This document shows, in pieces, positions 25,345 to 35,578 of a stretch of DNA of 64,000 nucleotides. A program made the translations under genes and the position numbers. Below the pieces are notes generated by a model that was given only the letters and a program-made list of their open reading frames with translations, did no database searches and was not told the origin of the DNA. The stretch lies in NCBI GenBank assembly GCA_947493005.1, contig CANLOY010000002.1, forward strand, positions 372,001 to 436,000, written 5' to 3'. This DNA is from an uncultured Roseivirga sp. GTDB lineage: Bacteria > Bacteroidota > Bacteroidia > Cytophagales > Cyclobacteriaceae. Positions within the stretch are counted from its first letter, which is position 1; each line of letters opens with the position of its first letter.

Positions 25345-27831
25345 TTAGTTGGCTTGTTGGATATCATCGAAATAGTACTTTGTACCGTCTCCTGCAGTAC
25401 CGAAATCAAAGAAGATGACCACTTTATGGTACGTCTTGCTTACATCAATGGCAGAGAAATCGTAAGTGAGTTCCTCCCACCCGTTAGCCACAGTATTGAC
25501 CACATCTATTTCATGTGCAATACCGCCATCAGTGGCATTTTCCACTTTCAATTTGATAGTAATACCACTCTTTGGGGACCAGACTTTCACCTTAAACTTC
25601 TTCATGGTAGAAAAGTCTATGGCGTCTGGTAGCTCAATAAAACCTCCACCCCACACCTCAGCTCCGTTGGCCTTATCAGACTCGGCAACTTTTGACGTAG
25701 TATTAATACCACTCGCATCTGGGTTGTTTACTACGGTAGTAGTTACATTACCAAAATTCACAAAGTTGTAGTTGAGCGTACTTGACTCAAACGTGAGCGG
25801 TAAGTTCAATTGATCTTCCAAACGGATGTCATCGAAGTAATAGGTAGATCCATCTCCAGCATTACCGAAATCGAAGAAGATGACCACTTTGTGATACTGT
25901 TTACTCACATCAATTCCGGAAAAGTCGAAATTGAGTTCTTCCCAGGCATCAGTCATCGTATTCACCACATCTATTTCATGAGCGATTCCGCCATCGGCAG
26001 CATTCTCCACTTTAAGCTTAACTGTAATGCCCGATTTTGGTGACCATACTTTTACTTTAAAGTTTTTGGAGCCGGAAAAATCTATAGGGCTTGGTAGTTC
26101 CAAAAAGCCTCCAGCCCACACCTCTGCTCCATTGGCTTTGTCGGTTTTTCCTACTTTAGAGCTCAGGTTAATGCCTGATGCATTAGGATTGTCTGCTACG
26201 GTTGTAGTTGCGTTTCCAAAGTTGACAAATGAATAGCTTACAGAAGTTGATTCAAAATCGAGTGGCAGTTCTAACACATCCATCGAAATATCTCCAATTG
26301 ACATGTCATCGTAATAGTATTTAGAACCGTCTCCAGCTACACCAAAATCCATAAAAACAACTGCTTTATGATAGGTCTTGGTCATGTCAGCTCCTGACAT
26401 GTCAAATGTTAATTCCTCCCAGGTATTGGCTCCTGTGACAGTACCGTCTACTTCATGAAATACTGTATTGTCATCTTTATTCTCGATCTTCAGTCTTACG
26501 GTAATTCCAGCTTTAGGCGACCAGACCTTCACTTTGAAATTTGTGCTGGCCGAAAAGTCCATTGCATCTGGAAACTCAAGGAAACTTCCTGCCCATACTT
26601 CGGCTCCTGACGCTTTTTCTAACTGAGCGACAGTACTACTTGAATTAATACCAGTTTTCTCAGGGTTTTCTATGACTGTTGAAAAGGCATTCCCAAAATT
26701 GGTAAAACTGTAATTAATGTTCTGGTTTTCGAAATCTACAGGTAACTCAAGCTTTACAGGCGTATCGTTGGTTTGTTCAACGTCATCGAAGAAGTAGTCA
26801 CTTCCGTCACCAGCTACTCCAAAGTCAAAAAACAGTATAATCTTAGAATACTCTTTGGTAACATCTATTCCGCTGAAATCCCAAATGAGCTCTTCCCACT
26901 CATCTGCCTTAGTATTCACTACATCTACTTCATGATTGATGTTGGCATCTGCAGCATTCTCCAATTTCATTTTTATCACAATACCACTTTTAGGAGAATA
27001 AACTTTGGCTTTAAAGTTTTTAAGGGTAGAGAAGTCTATCGGTCCACTGAGCTCCAGAGCAGTACCTGCCCAAACTTCGGCACCAGCTGTCTTTGTAGAC
27101 TTGATGGCCTTAGCACTTGTATTAATACCACCAATTGAAGGATTATCTGCCAATGCAGTTGCTGCACCTCCAAAATCACCAAAGTTGAATGTGATATCTG
27201 CGGCTTCAAAATCTACTGGAAGCGAAACGCTTTCTGTAATGGTTACGGCTTCAGTCACTTCAATAGTAGCCGCACCAGCACCTTTGGCAACAATTCGCAC
27301 ATTGTAATCTCCAACGGTTTCATAAACATGACTTTTAGATTCGTTAGGCATGATTACCGTTGCTTCCTCATTTTGGACATCTCCAAAAAAGACTTCGAAA
27401 AGTGTTGCTCCATCAGCTGTTGGAGCAACAGTGATGGTTCTATTGGAAGTGGTGATTCCTGCTACTAAATTTTCTGGTGGATCAAACCTGATAATAACAT
27501 CCTTTGTTGCATCAACCGCTGTATCATCTGCACCAATACCTGTGATTGTCATCACATAGTCCCCCTCGGCATATACATGAGAGACGCTCTGGCCTGGGGT
27601 TACTTCAGTTGGCTCTTCACTATCGACATCGCCAAACTTGATTCTGAACTTAATTACATTTTCTCCAGTTGGTACAACTGTTAATGTCCCTGTATTATCG
27701 CTAGAGATGCTAAAGACTCCATCAATGTTGGTAGGAGCTTTTGATAACAACTCTTCAAATTCATTCTTACAAGCCACAAAAAACAAAGCAGCGACCAGTA
27801 AAAAGGAAAGTAAATTTCTTATCTCTTTCAT
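25345..27831 (-). CDS. surface glycan-binding lipoprotein with two PKD-like domains and four tandem repeats
   Basis: The 828-residue lipoprotein (FVAC, Cys21) occupies the SusE/F position behind SusD. Residues about 35-200 are two PKD-like domains (FGDVDSEEP, FFGDVQNEE). Residues about 203-828 are four repeats of roughly 155 residues, each with LPxDFE at the start, a GAEVWAG phrase, FKxKVWSPKSGI, HEVDxVNT, WEEL and a FFDFGxAGDGSxYYFDD end. The repeats look like beta-sandwich carbohydrate-binding modules. It probably captures laminarin for SusCD. No catalytic motif was seen. Confidence 0.85.
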   Translation of the reverse strand: MKEIRNLLSFLLVAALFFVACKNEFEELLSKAPTNIDGVFSISSDNTGTLTVVPTGENVIKFRIKFGDVDSEEPTEVTPGQSVSHVYAEGDYVMTITGIGADDTAVDATKDVIIRFDPPENLVAGITTSNRTITVAPTADGATLFEVFFGDVQNEEATVIMPNESKSHVYETVGDYNVRIVAKGAGAATIEVTEAVTITESVSLPVDFEAADITFNFGDFGGAATALADNPSIGGINTSAKAIKSTKTAGAEVWAGTALELSGPIDFSTLKNFKAKVYSPKSGIVIKMKLENAADANINHEVDVVNTKADEWEELIWDFSGIDVTKEYSKIILFFDFGVAGDGSDYFFDDVEQTNDTPVKLELPVDFENQNINYSFTNFGNAFSTVIENPEKTGINSSSTVAQLEKASGAEVWAGSFLEFPDAMDFSASTNFKVKVWSPKAGITVRLKIENKDDNTVFHEVDGTVTGANTWEELTFDMSGADMTKTYHKAVVFMDFGVAGDGSKYYYDDMSIGDISMDVLELPLDFESTSVSYSFVNFGNATTTVADNPNASGINLSSKVGKTDKANGAEVWAGGFLELPSPIDFSGSKNFKVKVWSPKSGITVKLKVENAADGGIAHEIDVVNTMTDAWEELNFDFSGIDVSKQYHKVVIFFDFGNAGDGSTYYFDDIRLEDQLNLPLTFESSTLNYNFVNFGNVTTTVVNNPDASGINTTSKVAESDKANGAEVWGGGFIELPDAIDFSTMKKFKVKVWSPKSGITIKLKVENATDGGIAHEIDVVNTVANGWEELTYDFSAIDVSKTYHKVVIFFDFGTAGDGTKYYFDDIQQAN

Positions 27832-27843
27832 AATTATAATTTC

Positions 27844-29310
27844 TTAGTAGCCTGTATTTTGTGACCAAACATTACCAGCAAGTTGAATCTCTATTAATGG
27901 AATAGGGAATACTTCATGTTTACCTGCCTGAAACCCGCTTATCTCATTGGCAGCTCTTCCGGTTCTAACCAGATCAAAGAAATGATGACCTTCGCCTGCC
28001 AGTTCTACTCTTCTTTCATGATAAATGGCATCAGTAAGTGCTGCCCCTGAAGATGCCACATCTGCCAATTGTGCTCTGCTTCTTACACGGTTCAGGTAAG
28101 TTCTTGCTCTGGCGTCATCAATACCTCCTCTATTAAGTGCTTCAGCCGCCATCAACAACACATCGGCAAATCGAATAGCACGGTAGTTTTTATTACTTGT
28201 CAGGTGAGTATCACCTACAAATTGTTCTCCTTGTCTTGGAATATACTTCTGATTAAAATATCCGGTATGCTCAAAGCCTTGACTGTACTCTGTTCCTGGG
28301 TTTTGAGCTACAAAGGCATCAATATCAAGGATAGCCACTGCTAATCGGATATCTCCTGCTTCAAATTCATCTACAAGTTCCTGAGTTGGTACATTAAAGC
28401 TGAAGCCATCGGCATACACAGGACCACTATAACCTCTGATGCCGTTAAATCCTGGTGCTATATTTCCTTCGCTACATTGAAAGCAACCAAAACCAGCTCC
28501 TTGCTCACCTGTATATTGTACTTCGAAAACGGATTCAATACCATTTTCTCCTGATTCTAAAAACTGAGCCTCATAATTTGCAGCAGTAACTAAATCATAC
28601 TGACCGGAAGCTATTACTTGTTCCAAAACCGTTGCAGCCTGAGAGTACTTCTCCTGAAAAAGATAAACTTTCCCTAAAAGCGCCTGAGCAGCTCCTCTGG
28701 TTGCTCTACCAGCCTGAGCTGGTGTTGCTGGTAAATTTGCAATTGCTAAAGACAGGTCTGCTTCAATCTGAGCATAAACATCGGTCTTGTTTGATTTGGC
28801 AAAATCAGAGGCCTCTCCAAACTGAACCCTTTTATCTAAAGGCATTGGTACATCTCCAAAGAACTTTACCAACTCAAAGTAGTAATAGGCTCTTAAGAAA
28901 TAGTTTTGAGCTAAAACAGCATCCTTACCATCAAAATCGGTTTTGTCTTTGAATTCAAAAACATAATTGGTTCTGTTTATTCCAGCATACATCCAGTTCC
29001 AAATACTTCTCAATTGATCGTTAACTGGTGTATGGGTCATATCATCAATCTCCTGAAAGGCTGGAACATCATTGGCATTCTCGCCTCCTGCCAGCGTATT
29101 ATCAGAAGCCATCTCACCCAGCATTGAGTTCAGGTAAGTTGTTTGCAATAAGTCATATGAAGCTATTGTCGCTAACTCATAATCTTCTTGAGAATTAAAA
29201 AAGTTCTCAGAGTTGATGCTAAAAAGCGGGTCTACGTCCACGAAATCTTCACAGTTAGTCAAGAGAACAGCCGTGGATAAAAACAGTAAATATGTATAAA
29301 GTCTTTTCAT
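27844..29310 (-). CDS. susD: SusD/RagB-family starch-binding-like lipoprotein
   Basis: The 488-residue lipoprotein (LTNC lipobox near residue 20) is the outer-membrane lid partner of the TonB-dependent transporter. Family marks include the N-terminal DFVDVDP, the TPR-like helices with RAYYYFELVKFFGDVP, GKVYLFQEKYSQA and the C-terminal IRFADVLLMAAEALNR and ERRVELAGEGHHFFDLVRTG motifs, ending in the LFPIP-like region (VFPIPLIEI). It starts 11 bases after SusC. The glycan is inferred from the GH16 and phosphorylase neighbours. Confidence 0.95.
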   Translation of the reverse strand: MKRLYTYLLFLSTAVLLTNCEDFVDVDPLFSINSENFFNSQEDYELATIASYDLLQTTYLNSMLGEMASDNTLAGGENANDVPAFQEIDDMTHTPVNDQLRSIWNWMYAGINRTNYVFEFKDKTDFDGKDAVLAQNYFLRAYYYFELVKFFGDVPMPLDKRVQFGEASDFAKSNKTDVYAQIEADLSLAIANLPATPAQAGRATRGAAQALLGKVYLFQEKYSQAATVLEQVIASGQYDLVTAANYEAQFLESGENGIESVFEVQYTGEQGAGFGCFQCSEGNIAPGFNGIRGYSGPVYADGFSFNVPTQELVDEFEAGDIRLAVAILDIDAFVAQNPGTEYSQGFEHTGYFNQKYIPRQGEQFVGDTHLTSNKNYRAIRFADVLLMAAEALNRGGIDDARARTYLNRVRSRAQLADVASSGAALTDAIYHERRVELAGEGHHFFDLVRTGRAANEISGFQAGKHEVFPIPLIEIQLAGNVWSQNTGY

Positions 29311-29320
29311 GATCTATCAG

Positions 29321-32300
29321 TTAAAAGGTCACGTTTAATCCTAAAATGTATGTTCTCGCCTGAGGGTAAAATCCTGCATCGATTGTAGAGGCCAGTGGGT
29401 TTCCTGTTGATATATTCGGATCATAACCTCTATACTTTGTGAAAGTGTATAGGTTGTTTACCGAAGCATATACCCTAAGTTTTGTCATCTTCAATGGTCT
29501 GATAATGGACTCTGGGAATGTGTAACCCAATTGTACATTCTTTATTCTCAGGTAATCTCCATCCTCTACATAGAAGTCAGAGAAGAGGTCATTGTCATTA
29601 GCACCCGTTGTAAGTCTTGGATCAGAATTACTGGTTCCTTCACCTACCCATCTATTCAGGAAAAAAGAAGTTCTGTTAGTAAGTGGTAAATTCCTTTCAT
29701 AGTTTCTAACAATGTCAAAACCAATCTGTGACTCGGCAAAGGCGGAGAAATCAAAGTTCTTGTAGCCTAGTTTTAGACTAAAGCCCATTATCAATTCGGG
29801 AATTGGATCTCCAATAAAAGTGCGATCTTCAGGAGTAATAGCTCCATCATTGTTAAGGTCTACAAATCGAATATCTCCAGGAGCAGCTGTTCCACTTTGA
29901 GCGCTATTGCTCACCTCTGTAGCATTTTGAAAAATCCCATTCGTCTTTAGCCCATAGTAAGAACCAATAGGCCTTCCTACTTGCCAAAGTGTTGGTGGCA
30001 ATTGTCCAATTCCAAAGCCTCCACCTGGAATTGGGTCACCTCCAGCAAGACTTAATGTTTCGTTGGAAAGTGTGGTTAGATTGTATCCAATATCAAACTT
30101 TAATCCGTCAATTTGGTCCGAGTAATTGATACTGAACTCAATTCCCTTGTTACGAATAGTTCCTGCATTTGCAACAGGATCTGCCGCGCCTGGAGCACTA
30201 GAACCGGTCAACCCTGAGGTTGGCACAACCAGAAGTAGGTCCCTGGTAGTTTTCACAAAGTAGTCGAAACCACCAGATAGTTTTCCGTCTAGTATATCAT
30301 ACTCGAAACCTACATCAAGTTGTTCGTTTCTTTCCCATTTGATAGCTGGATTCGATAAAGCGCCTAAAGCAGCTCCTCTTATCAGGTTACCATTAAAGAC
30401 ATATTCCGCTTCTCCTGTGAGTAATGAAACAAAGCGGTTATCTCCAATTCGATCGTTACCAGTTTCACCATAACTTAATCTTACTTTAAGGAAATCGATA
30501 AAGCTGACATCCTTCAGAAAATCTTCATCGGATATTACCCAACCTAATGAACCTGCATAGAAGTAACCAAACTTGTTTTCAGGTCCAAATCGAGTAGAAC
30601 CATCTCTTCTAACAAGCCCGGAAGCCAAATATCTGTTCAGAAAATTGTACTCAACTCTTGCGAATAGTGAGGTTTGTCTGAAATCTCCTTGAAAAGAAGA
30701 AGTCGAATTCTCCCTGATATCTAATGCCGCAGATAGGTCAGCAAAATCGAATGAGTTATTTGGGATATCAAAACCTGTCGCAATTAAACTTTCAGAACGT
30801 TCTCTACGAACTACTGAACCAACAGTGAATTTGAATTTATGGTCTGGCCATATTTCTTTAGAATACCTTACTACATTATCTATGTTGTAAGAGAAAAAGT
30901 TTTGCTGTCCTTCAGTCACAGAGCTTTCAACCTGATTGAAGACTTTTCCAATGCCAAAGTTGACTATTGGAGAAAAACTTTTAAATCTTACGTTACTGAA
31001 GTTAAAATTGAAACTTGACTCAAATTCCAAATCTGGTATAATTTCATAGACAGCTCCTACGCTACCAAAAGCCCTGTTTACCGTAGTTCCATTATAAGTG
31101 TTGGCTATTTGAGCCAAAGGATTAATAACCTCACTTCCTAAGCCGTTGGCCAATGTGAACTCACCACTATCGTCAAAAGGAGTAAAGGTGGGAGCCATGT
31201 TAAGCGCATTGAAGAGTACTGAACCGAGTACATTTTCCGGCAATGAGCTTCGCTTTATGTTAACGTAGTTGACAGCTGTCTTTAGTGTCAGGTTAGGAAA
31301 TAACTCTTGTGTTGTGTTTAGTTTGGTTGTGAAACGATCGAAAGTTGATTTGTCCTTACCTACGATACCATCCTGAGTAAAATACCCGGCACCAAAAGAG
31401 TAAGTGGAGTTTTCATTGCTCCCTCTTACCGAAAGTTGATAATTCTGTATGGGTGCCCTGTCAAAAACTAAATCCTGCCAATCAGTTCCCGCTCCTAAGT
31501 TTGCAATATTTGTAAAAGGGGGAACTTGACCTCCATTGGCAAATGCTTCGTTTGCTAAAACTGCATACTCTGTAGCGTTCAGTACTGGTATCTTTCTGGA
31601 TGTTTCCTGAATACCATAGTAAGAGTCAAAATGGATTTGAGCTTTACCAACTGATTTGCCACTTTTAGTAGTAATGAGTATCACACCGTTTGCTGCATTA
31701 ACTCCATAAATACCTGCAGTAGCGTCTTTCAAAACACTCATGCTCTCTACATCATTAGGGTTAAGTGCATCAAGATTTTCATAAATCACTCCATCCACCA
31801 CAATCAATGGTCGGTTATCTCCATTAGTAGTGATACCTCTAATACGTATATTAAAGGCTCCTCCTGGAGATCCGGAAGTGGAAGATATCTGGACACCTGG
31901 AGTTTGTCCTTGAATAGCTTGTTCCAGTCGTGTAGGATTAAGTGCTTCTATCTCTTTTGCCCCAACCACTGATACAGCACCCGTCAGTTCTTTCTTAGTT
32001 GTAGCACCATAACCGATTACTACAACCTCATCCAATTCGGTAGAACTTGAAACCAGTGCTATATCAATCCTTGTTCGGTTGCCCACTTTCACTTCCTGGG
32101 TTACATACCCCACGAAACTGAAAATCAAAACCGATGAAGTATCCGGTACTGAAATAGAATAACTACCATCGACTTCGGTGATTACTCCTTCACCACCTTG
32201 GACTCGAACAGTAGCGCCAGGCATTGATAACCCATCGGCATTATCAGTTACCTTACCCTTTATTACTATCTGCGACACACCCTGAAAACAGGTCATCAGC

Positions 32301-32332
32301 AGTAGTAAAATAATTAGTAGGTGTCTTTTCAT
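29321..32332 (-). CDS. susC: SusC/RagA-family TonB-dependent outer-membrane transporter
   Basis: I choose the ATG at 32332 (MKRHLLIILLLLMTC), 21 codons inside the longest frame, because the signal peptide begins there; product 1003 residues. A carboxypeptidase-regulatory-like domain (IVIKGKVTDNADG) follows, then the plug with VVVIGYGATTKKELTGAVS and the IRIRGITTNGDNRPLIVVDGV segment typical of SusC, then a 22-strand barrel ending in an aromatic residue (NVTF). It imports oligosaccharides using TonB energy with its SusD lid. It heads the PUL operon. Confidence 0.95.
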   Translation of the reverse strand: MKRHLLIILLLLMTCFQGVSQIVIKGKVTDNADGLSMPGATVRVQGGEGVITEVDGSYSISVPDTSSVLIFSFVGYVTQEVKVGNRTRIDIALVSSSTELDEVVVIGYGATTKKELTGAVSVVGAKEIEALNPTRLEQAIQGQTPGVQISSTSGSPGGAFNIRIRGITTNGDNRPLIVVDGVIYENLDALNPNDVESMSVLKDATAGIYGVNAANGVILITTKSGKSVGKAQIHFDSYYGIQETSRKIPVLNATEYAVLANEAFANGGQVPPFTNIANLGAGTDWQDLVFDRAPIQNYQLSVRGSNENSTYSFGAGYFTQDGIVGKDKSTFDRFTTKLNTTQELFPNLTLKTAVNYVNIKRSSLPENVLGSVLFNALNMAPTFTPFDDSGEFTLANGLGSEVINPLAQIANTYNGTTVNRAFGSVGAVYEIIPDLEFESSFNFNFSNVRFKSFSPIVNFGIGKVFNQVESSVTEGQQNFFSYNIDNVVRYSKEIWPDHKFKFTVGSVVRRERSESLIATGFDIPNNSFDFADLSAALDIRENSTSSFQGDFRQTSLFARVEYNFLNRYLASGLVRRDGSTRFGPENKFGYFYAGSLGWVISDEDFLKDVSFIDFLKVRLSYGETGNDRIGDNRFVSLLTGEAEYVFNGNLIRGAALGALSNPAIKWERNEQLDVGFEYDILDGKLSGGFDYFVKTTRDLLLVVPTSGLTGSSAPGAADPVANAGTIRNKGIEFSINYSDQIDGLKFDIGYNLTTLSNETLSLAGGDPIPGGGFGIGQLPPTLWQVGRPIGSYYGLKTNGIFQNATEVSNSAQSGTAAPGDIRFVDLNNDGAITPEDRTFIGDPIPELIMGFSLKLGYKNFDFSAFAESQIGFDIVRNYERNLPLTNRTSFFLNRWVGEGTSNSDPRLTTGANDNDLFSDFYVEDGDYLRIKNVQLGYTFPESIIRPLKMTKLRVYASVNNLYTFTKYRGYDPNISTGNPLASTIDAGFYPQARTYILGLNVTF

Positions 32333-32564
32333 TTGTTTAAAATTCGTTTCACATTTCTTAATGTTTCGGTAAACAATGTATTTATAGAGTATCACTACAT
32401 CAAAAATTTCTATACATCAAGAATACATCGATTAGAAAAAAAGAATACATCAATAATTCATCAATTGTTTTCAAAACCTTGTTTTTCAAGCATAAACCGC
32501 TATGTTGAATTAAAATCTATTTCTCACAGGATTTACCTTCTGTTCAATAGATTACAACAGGCTA

Positions 32565-35516
32565 ATGAAGAGACCTATACAAATACTTGATGTATTTCTG
32601 CGCTTGTGCATACCGTTACTCATGGTAATGTTAGGCATCAATGCACATGCTCAAGGTCCAAAACTCAAGGGGCTACCATTCATTAAGAACTTCACAGCAA
32701 ATGACTATAATGGAGGTATTCAAAACTGGGATATTACCCAGGATAAAAATGGAATAATCTATATAGCCAATAACCTCGGTCTGCTCGAATATGACGGCAG
32801 TAGTTGGAACAAATACAGTTTTCAGGGAAGTTCTAAGTTCCGATCCGTATACATCCATGATTCTGGTAGAATTTACATTGGTGTACAAGGAGATTTTGGG
32901 TATTTCTATCCAAATGATTCAGGTCAACTTGAATATACTTCATTAGCGGATAGTCTGAAAATCGAAAATCGAAACTTCGATGAAACATGGAAAGTTTATG
33001 AGCAAAACGAAAGTATTTATTTCTGCACATTCAAAAATGTATATGAGTATGATGGCTCAAAGCTCAAAACCTACTCATCTGACTACAATCTGGAGATATC
33101 CTTTCAGGTAAACAACAAACTTTATGTACAGCAATGGGAATTAGGACTAACAATCCTAAAAAACGGTCAGTTTGAATTGATTCAGTCAGGTGAGTTTTTC
33201 AAGGATAAAAGGATTTCTTCAATCATTCCATTCCAAAAAAATAAATTACTTATAGCCACTTTCAATCATGGACTTTTCGTTTTTAACGATGGAAATATAA
33301 CCTCTTACCCACTGGACCCTTCTGTCTCCTGGTCTTCAATTCAAATCAATTCAATTTTAAGGCTCCGTTCAGGAAGAATAGCTTTAGGCACTCAAAACGC
33401 GGGTATTTTTATAATTGAAAATTCAGGAAGAATCAATTACCACTTGGACAGGTCATCTGGACTACAGGACCAAACAATCAATTCAATTTATGAGGACTAT
33501 AATGGCAACTTATGGCTGGGGATGAATTTTGGAGTTTGTAGAATAGAGCTCAGTTCCCCATTTAGCATTATAGATCAACGCCTGGGTATTTCTGGCACAG
33601 GTTACACTGCTTTAATGCACGACAGCATTGTTTACCTAGGCACTAACAATGGTCTGTATAGGATTCATCATAATTACTTCAATAACCTGCTACTTCATGA
33701 GCATCAAAAACTGGTCAAAGGAAGTGAAGGACAGGTTTATTCCTTAAGTGAACAAAATGGTCAACTTGTAATGGGGCATCATAAAGGAGCATTTATTGTT
33801 GAAAATGATCGGGTCAGAGAAATTTCAAACGAGAAAGGAGCATGGTTATTCAAACAGCTCCCTGGTCAATCAGAGTACTATTTGCAAGGAAGTTATTTAG
33901 GTGTCAACCTATTCAAAAAAACACCTGGTGGATTGAAGTGGCAGCACAAAATAGAAGGTTTCGGTGAGTCTTCCCGTATTATAGAGTTCGGTCTTGATGA
34001 CGAGATATGGATTACCCATGGCTATAAAGGGGCTTACAAACTAAAATTAAACAGGGGGCTAACTCACTTTACTGAAGTAAAGCATTATGGACAAAGTTCT
34101 GGTTTTCCGTCAGACAATCTTATCAACGCATTTAACATCAACAACGAATTGATCTTTTCTTCAGAAAGGGGCTTTTTCTCATATCAACCAGCAGGTGACA
34201 AATTTGTAACCAATAACAGCTATAATGATTTAATAGGCAGCCAAAGCTCTATAATAGATATGAAAGAGGATGATATGGGAAATGTCTACTTCATGGAACA
34301 GTCGGAAATAGGAAAGCTCACCCCTACTTCTCAAAACGGGTTAGAAACTAACTCAAAATCGTTCAATAAACTAAAAGGGCTTCTCAATGATGACCTTGGC
34401 AATATCAATATAATTGATTTTCAAAGTGTACTTTTTGGAGCTAGTGAAGGTTTTATTCATTTTGATGCCAGCTATCCATTTGACATTAACAAAGCCTTTA
34501 AACTACTCTTTAGAGAAATTAGAAGTCCAAAAGCTGAGGGACCACATTACTTTTATGGGAGGTTTATTGAAAATGGAGAAGTTAAAGGTGATCAACCATC
34601 AACGGCAATTCCAGTAATACCTTATCAGGAGAACTCCATTAGTTTTGCTTTCTCAGCTATACACTTTGAAAGCGGGGATAATATACGCTATCAATACAAG
34701 CTTGAAAACCTGGATGATGAATGGTCGGACTGGACACTATCCAATACCAAAGAGTATACTAGTCTTCCGGAAGGGAAATATAGTTTTCAGGTAAAAGCAC
34801 AAAACATTTATCAGCAAGAGAGCGATATTATTTCATATGAGTTTGTAGTTAAACCTCCGTTGCACCGTACAAACCTTGCTTATAGTATTTACAGCATTAC
34901 CGGCATTGCATTACTGTTTTTCGGGTTTAGAATACTTGACAAAAAGTATAAGCGAGAACGTTCAGAATTAGCTCAGAAGCAGGAGCAACAATTATCGAAA
35001 AAAGAGACAGAGATAAAAACCATTACTGAACAATCCGAAAAGGAAATCATGAAGTTGAAGAATGATAAACTCCATTCAGAAATTCAACACATGAACAATG
35101 AACTCACCTCTTCAGCAATGCACCTGATACAGAAAAACCAGCTTCTCAATAATATCAAAAACACAATACAAACACTTACAAAAAGCGGGGATGAAAAAAA
35201 TCATAACCAAGCGCTTAAAAAAATAGTCAAATCAATAACGGCAGACCTTTCAAATAATGAGGAATGGAAGGTATTTGAGAAGAATTTTGATAAGGTTCAT
35301 GGTAATTTCATTACCAGACTCAAAAAGGCCTTCCCAAAGCTATCGCCTCAAGAGTTGAAGCTTTGTGCTTACCTAAGAATGAACCTTAATACAAAAGAAA
35401 TTGCCCACTTACTTAACATATCCGTTCGTGGTGTAGAAATTGGAAGGTATAGACTAAGAAAAAAACTCGGGTTGGAACGCCAAGATAATCTCACAGATTT
35501 TATCTTGAGATTCTGA
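32565..35516 (+). CDS. membrane-spanning PUL regulator: beta-propeller, Y_Y_Y domain, LuxR-type HTH
   Basis: The 983-residue protein is transcribed divergently from susC, 232 bases apart, the place of a PUL regulator. It has a signal peptide (ending near AHAQ, residue 29), about 700 residues of two-component-regulator-type propeller repeats (NSILRLRSGRIALGTQNAGI, SIYEDYNGNLWLG), a Y_Y_Y domain (YQYKLENLDDEWSDW), one TM helix near residue 770, a coiled coil (about 790-870) and a C-terminal HTH (LSPQELKLCAYLRMNLNTKE, NISVRGVEIGRYRLRKKLGL). There are no kinase or receiver domains, so it is a one-component sensor linking periplasmic glycan binding to DNA. Confidence 0.87.
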   Translation: MKRPIQILDVFLRLCIPLLMVMLGINAHAQGPKLKGLPFIKNFTANDYNGGIQNWDITQDKNGIIYIANNLGLLEYDGSSWNKYSFQGSSKFRSVYIHDSGRIYIGVQGDFGYFYPNDSGQLEYTSLADSLKIENRNFDETWKVYEQNESIYFCTFKNVYEYDGSKLKTYSSDYNLEISFQVNNKLYVQQWELGLTILKNGQFELIQSGEFFKDKRISSIIPFQKNKLLIATFNHGLFVFNDGNITSYPLDPSVSWSSIQINSILRLRSGRIALGTQNAGIFIIENSGRINYHLDRSSGLQDQTINSIYEDYNGNLWLGMNFGVCRIELSSPFSIIDQRLGISGTGYTALMHDSIVYLGTNNGLYRIHHNYFNNLLLHEHQKLVKGSEGQVYSLSEQNGQLVMGHHKGAFIVENDRVREISNEKGAWLFKQLPGQSEYYLQGSYLGVNLFKKTPGGLKWQHKIEGFGESSRIIEFGLDDEIWITHGYKGAYKLKLNRGLTHFTEVKHYGQSSGFPSDNLINAFNINNELIFSSERGFFSYQPAGDKFVTNNSYNDLIGSQSSIIDMKEDDMGNVYFMEQSEIGKLTPTSQNGLETNSKSFNKLKGLLNDDLGNINIIDFQSVLFGASEGFIHFDASYPFDINKAFKLLFREIRSPKAEGPHYFYGRFIENGEVKGDQPSTAIPVIPYQENSISFAFSAIHFESGDNIRYQYKLENLDDEWSDWTLSNTKEYTSLPEGKYSFQVKAQNIYQQESDIISYEFVVKPPLHRTNLAYSIYSITGIALLFFGFRILDKKYKRERSELAQKQEQQLSKKETEIKTITEQSEKEIMKLKNDKLHSEIQHMNNELTSSAMHLIQKNQLLNNIKNTIQTLTKSGDEKNHNQALKKIVKSITADLSNNEEWKVFEKNFDKVHGNFITRLKKAFPKLSPQELKLCAYLRMNLNTKEIAHLLNISVRGVEIGRYRLRKKLGLERQDNLTDFILRF

Positions 35517-35578
35517 AAGCCAAATAGCGCTATATTATACTCTAAACTCATATTTATTTATGCCGAGTTCTATCACTT

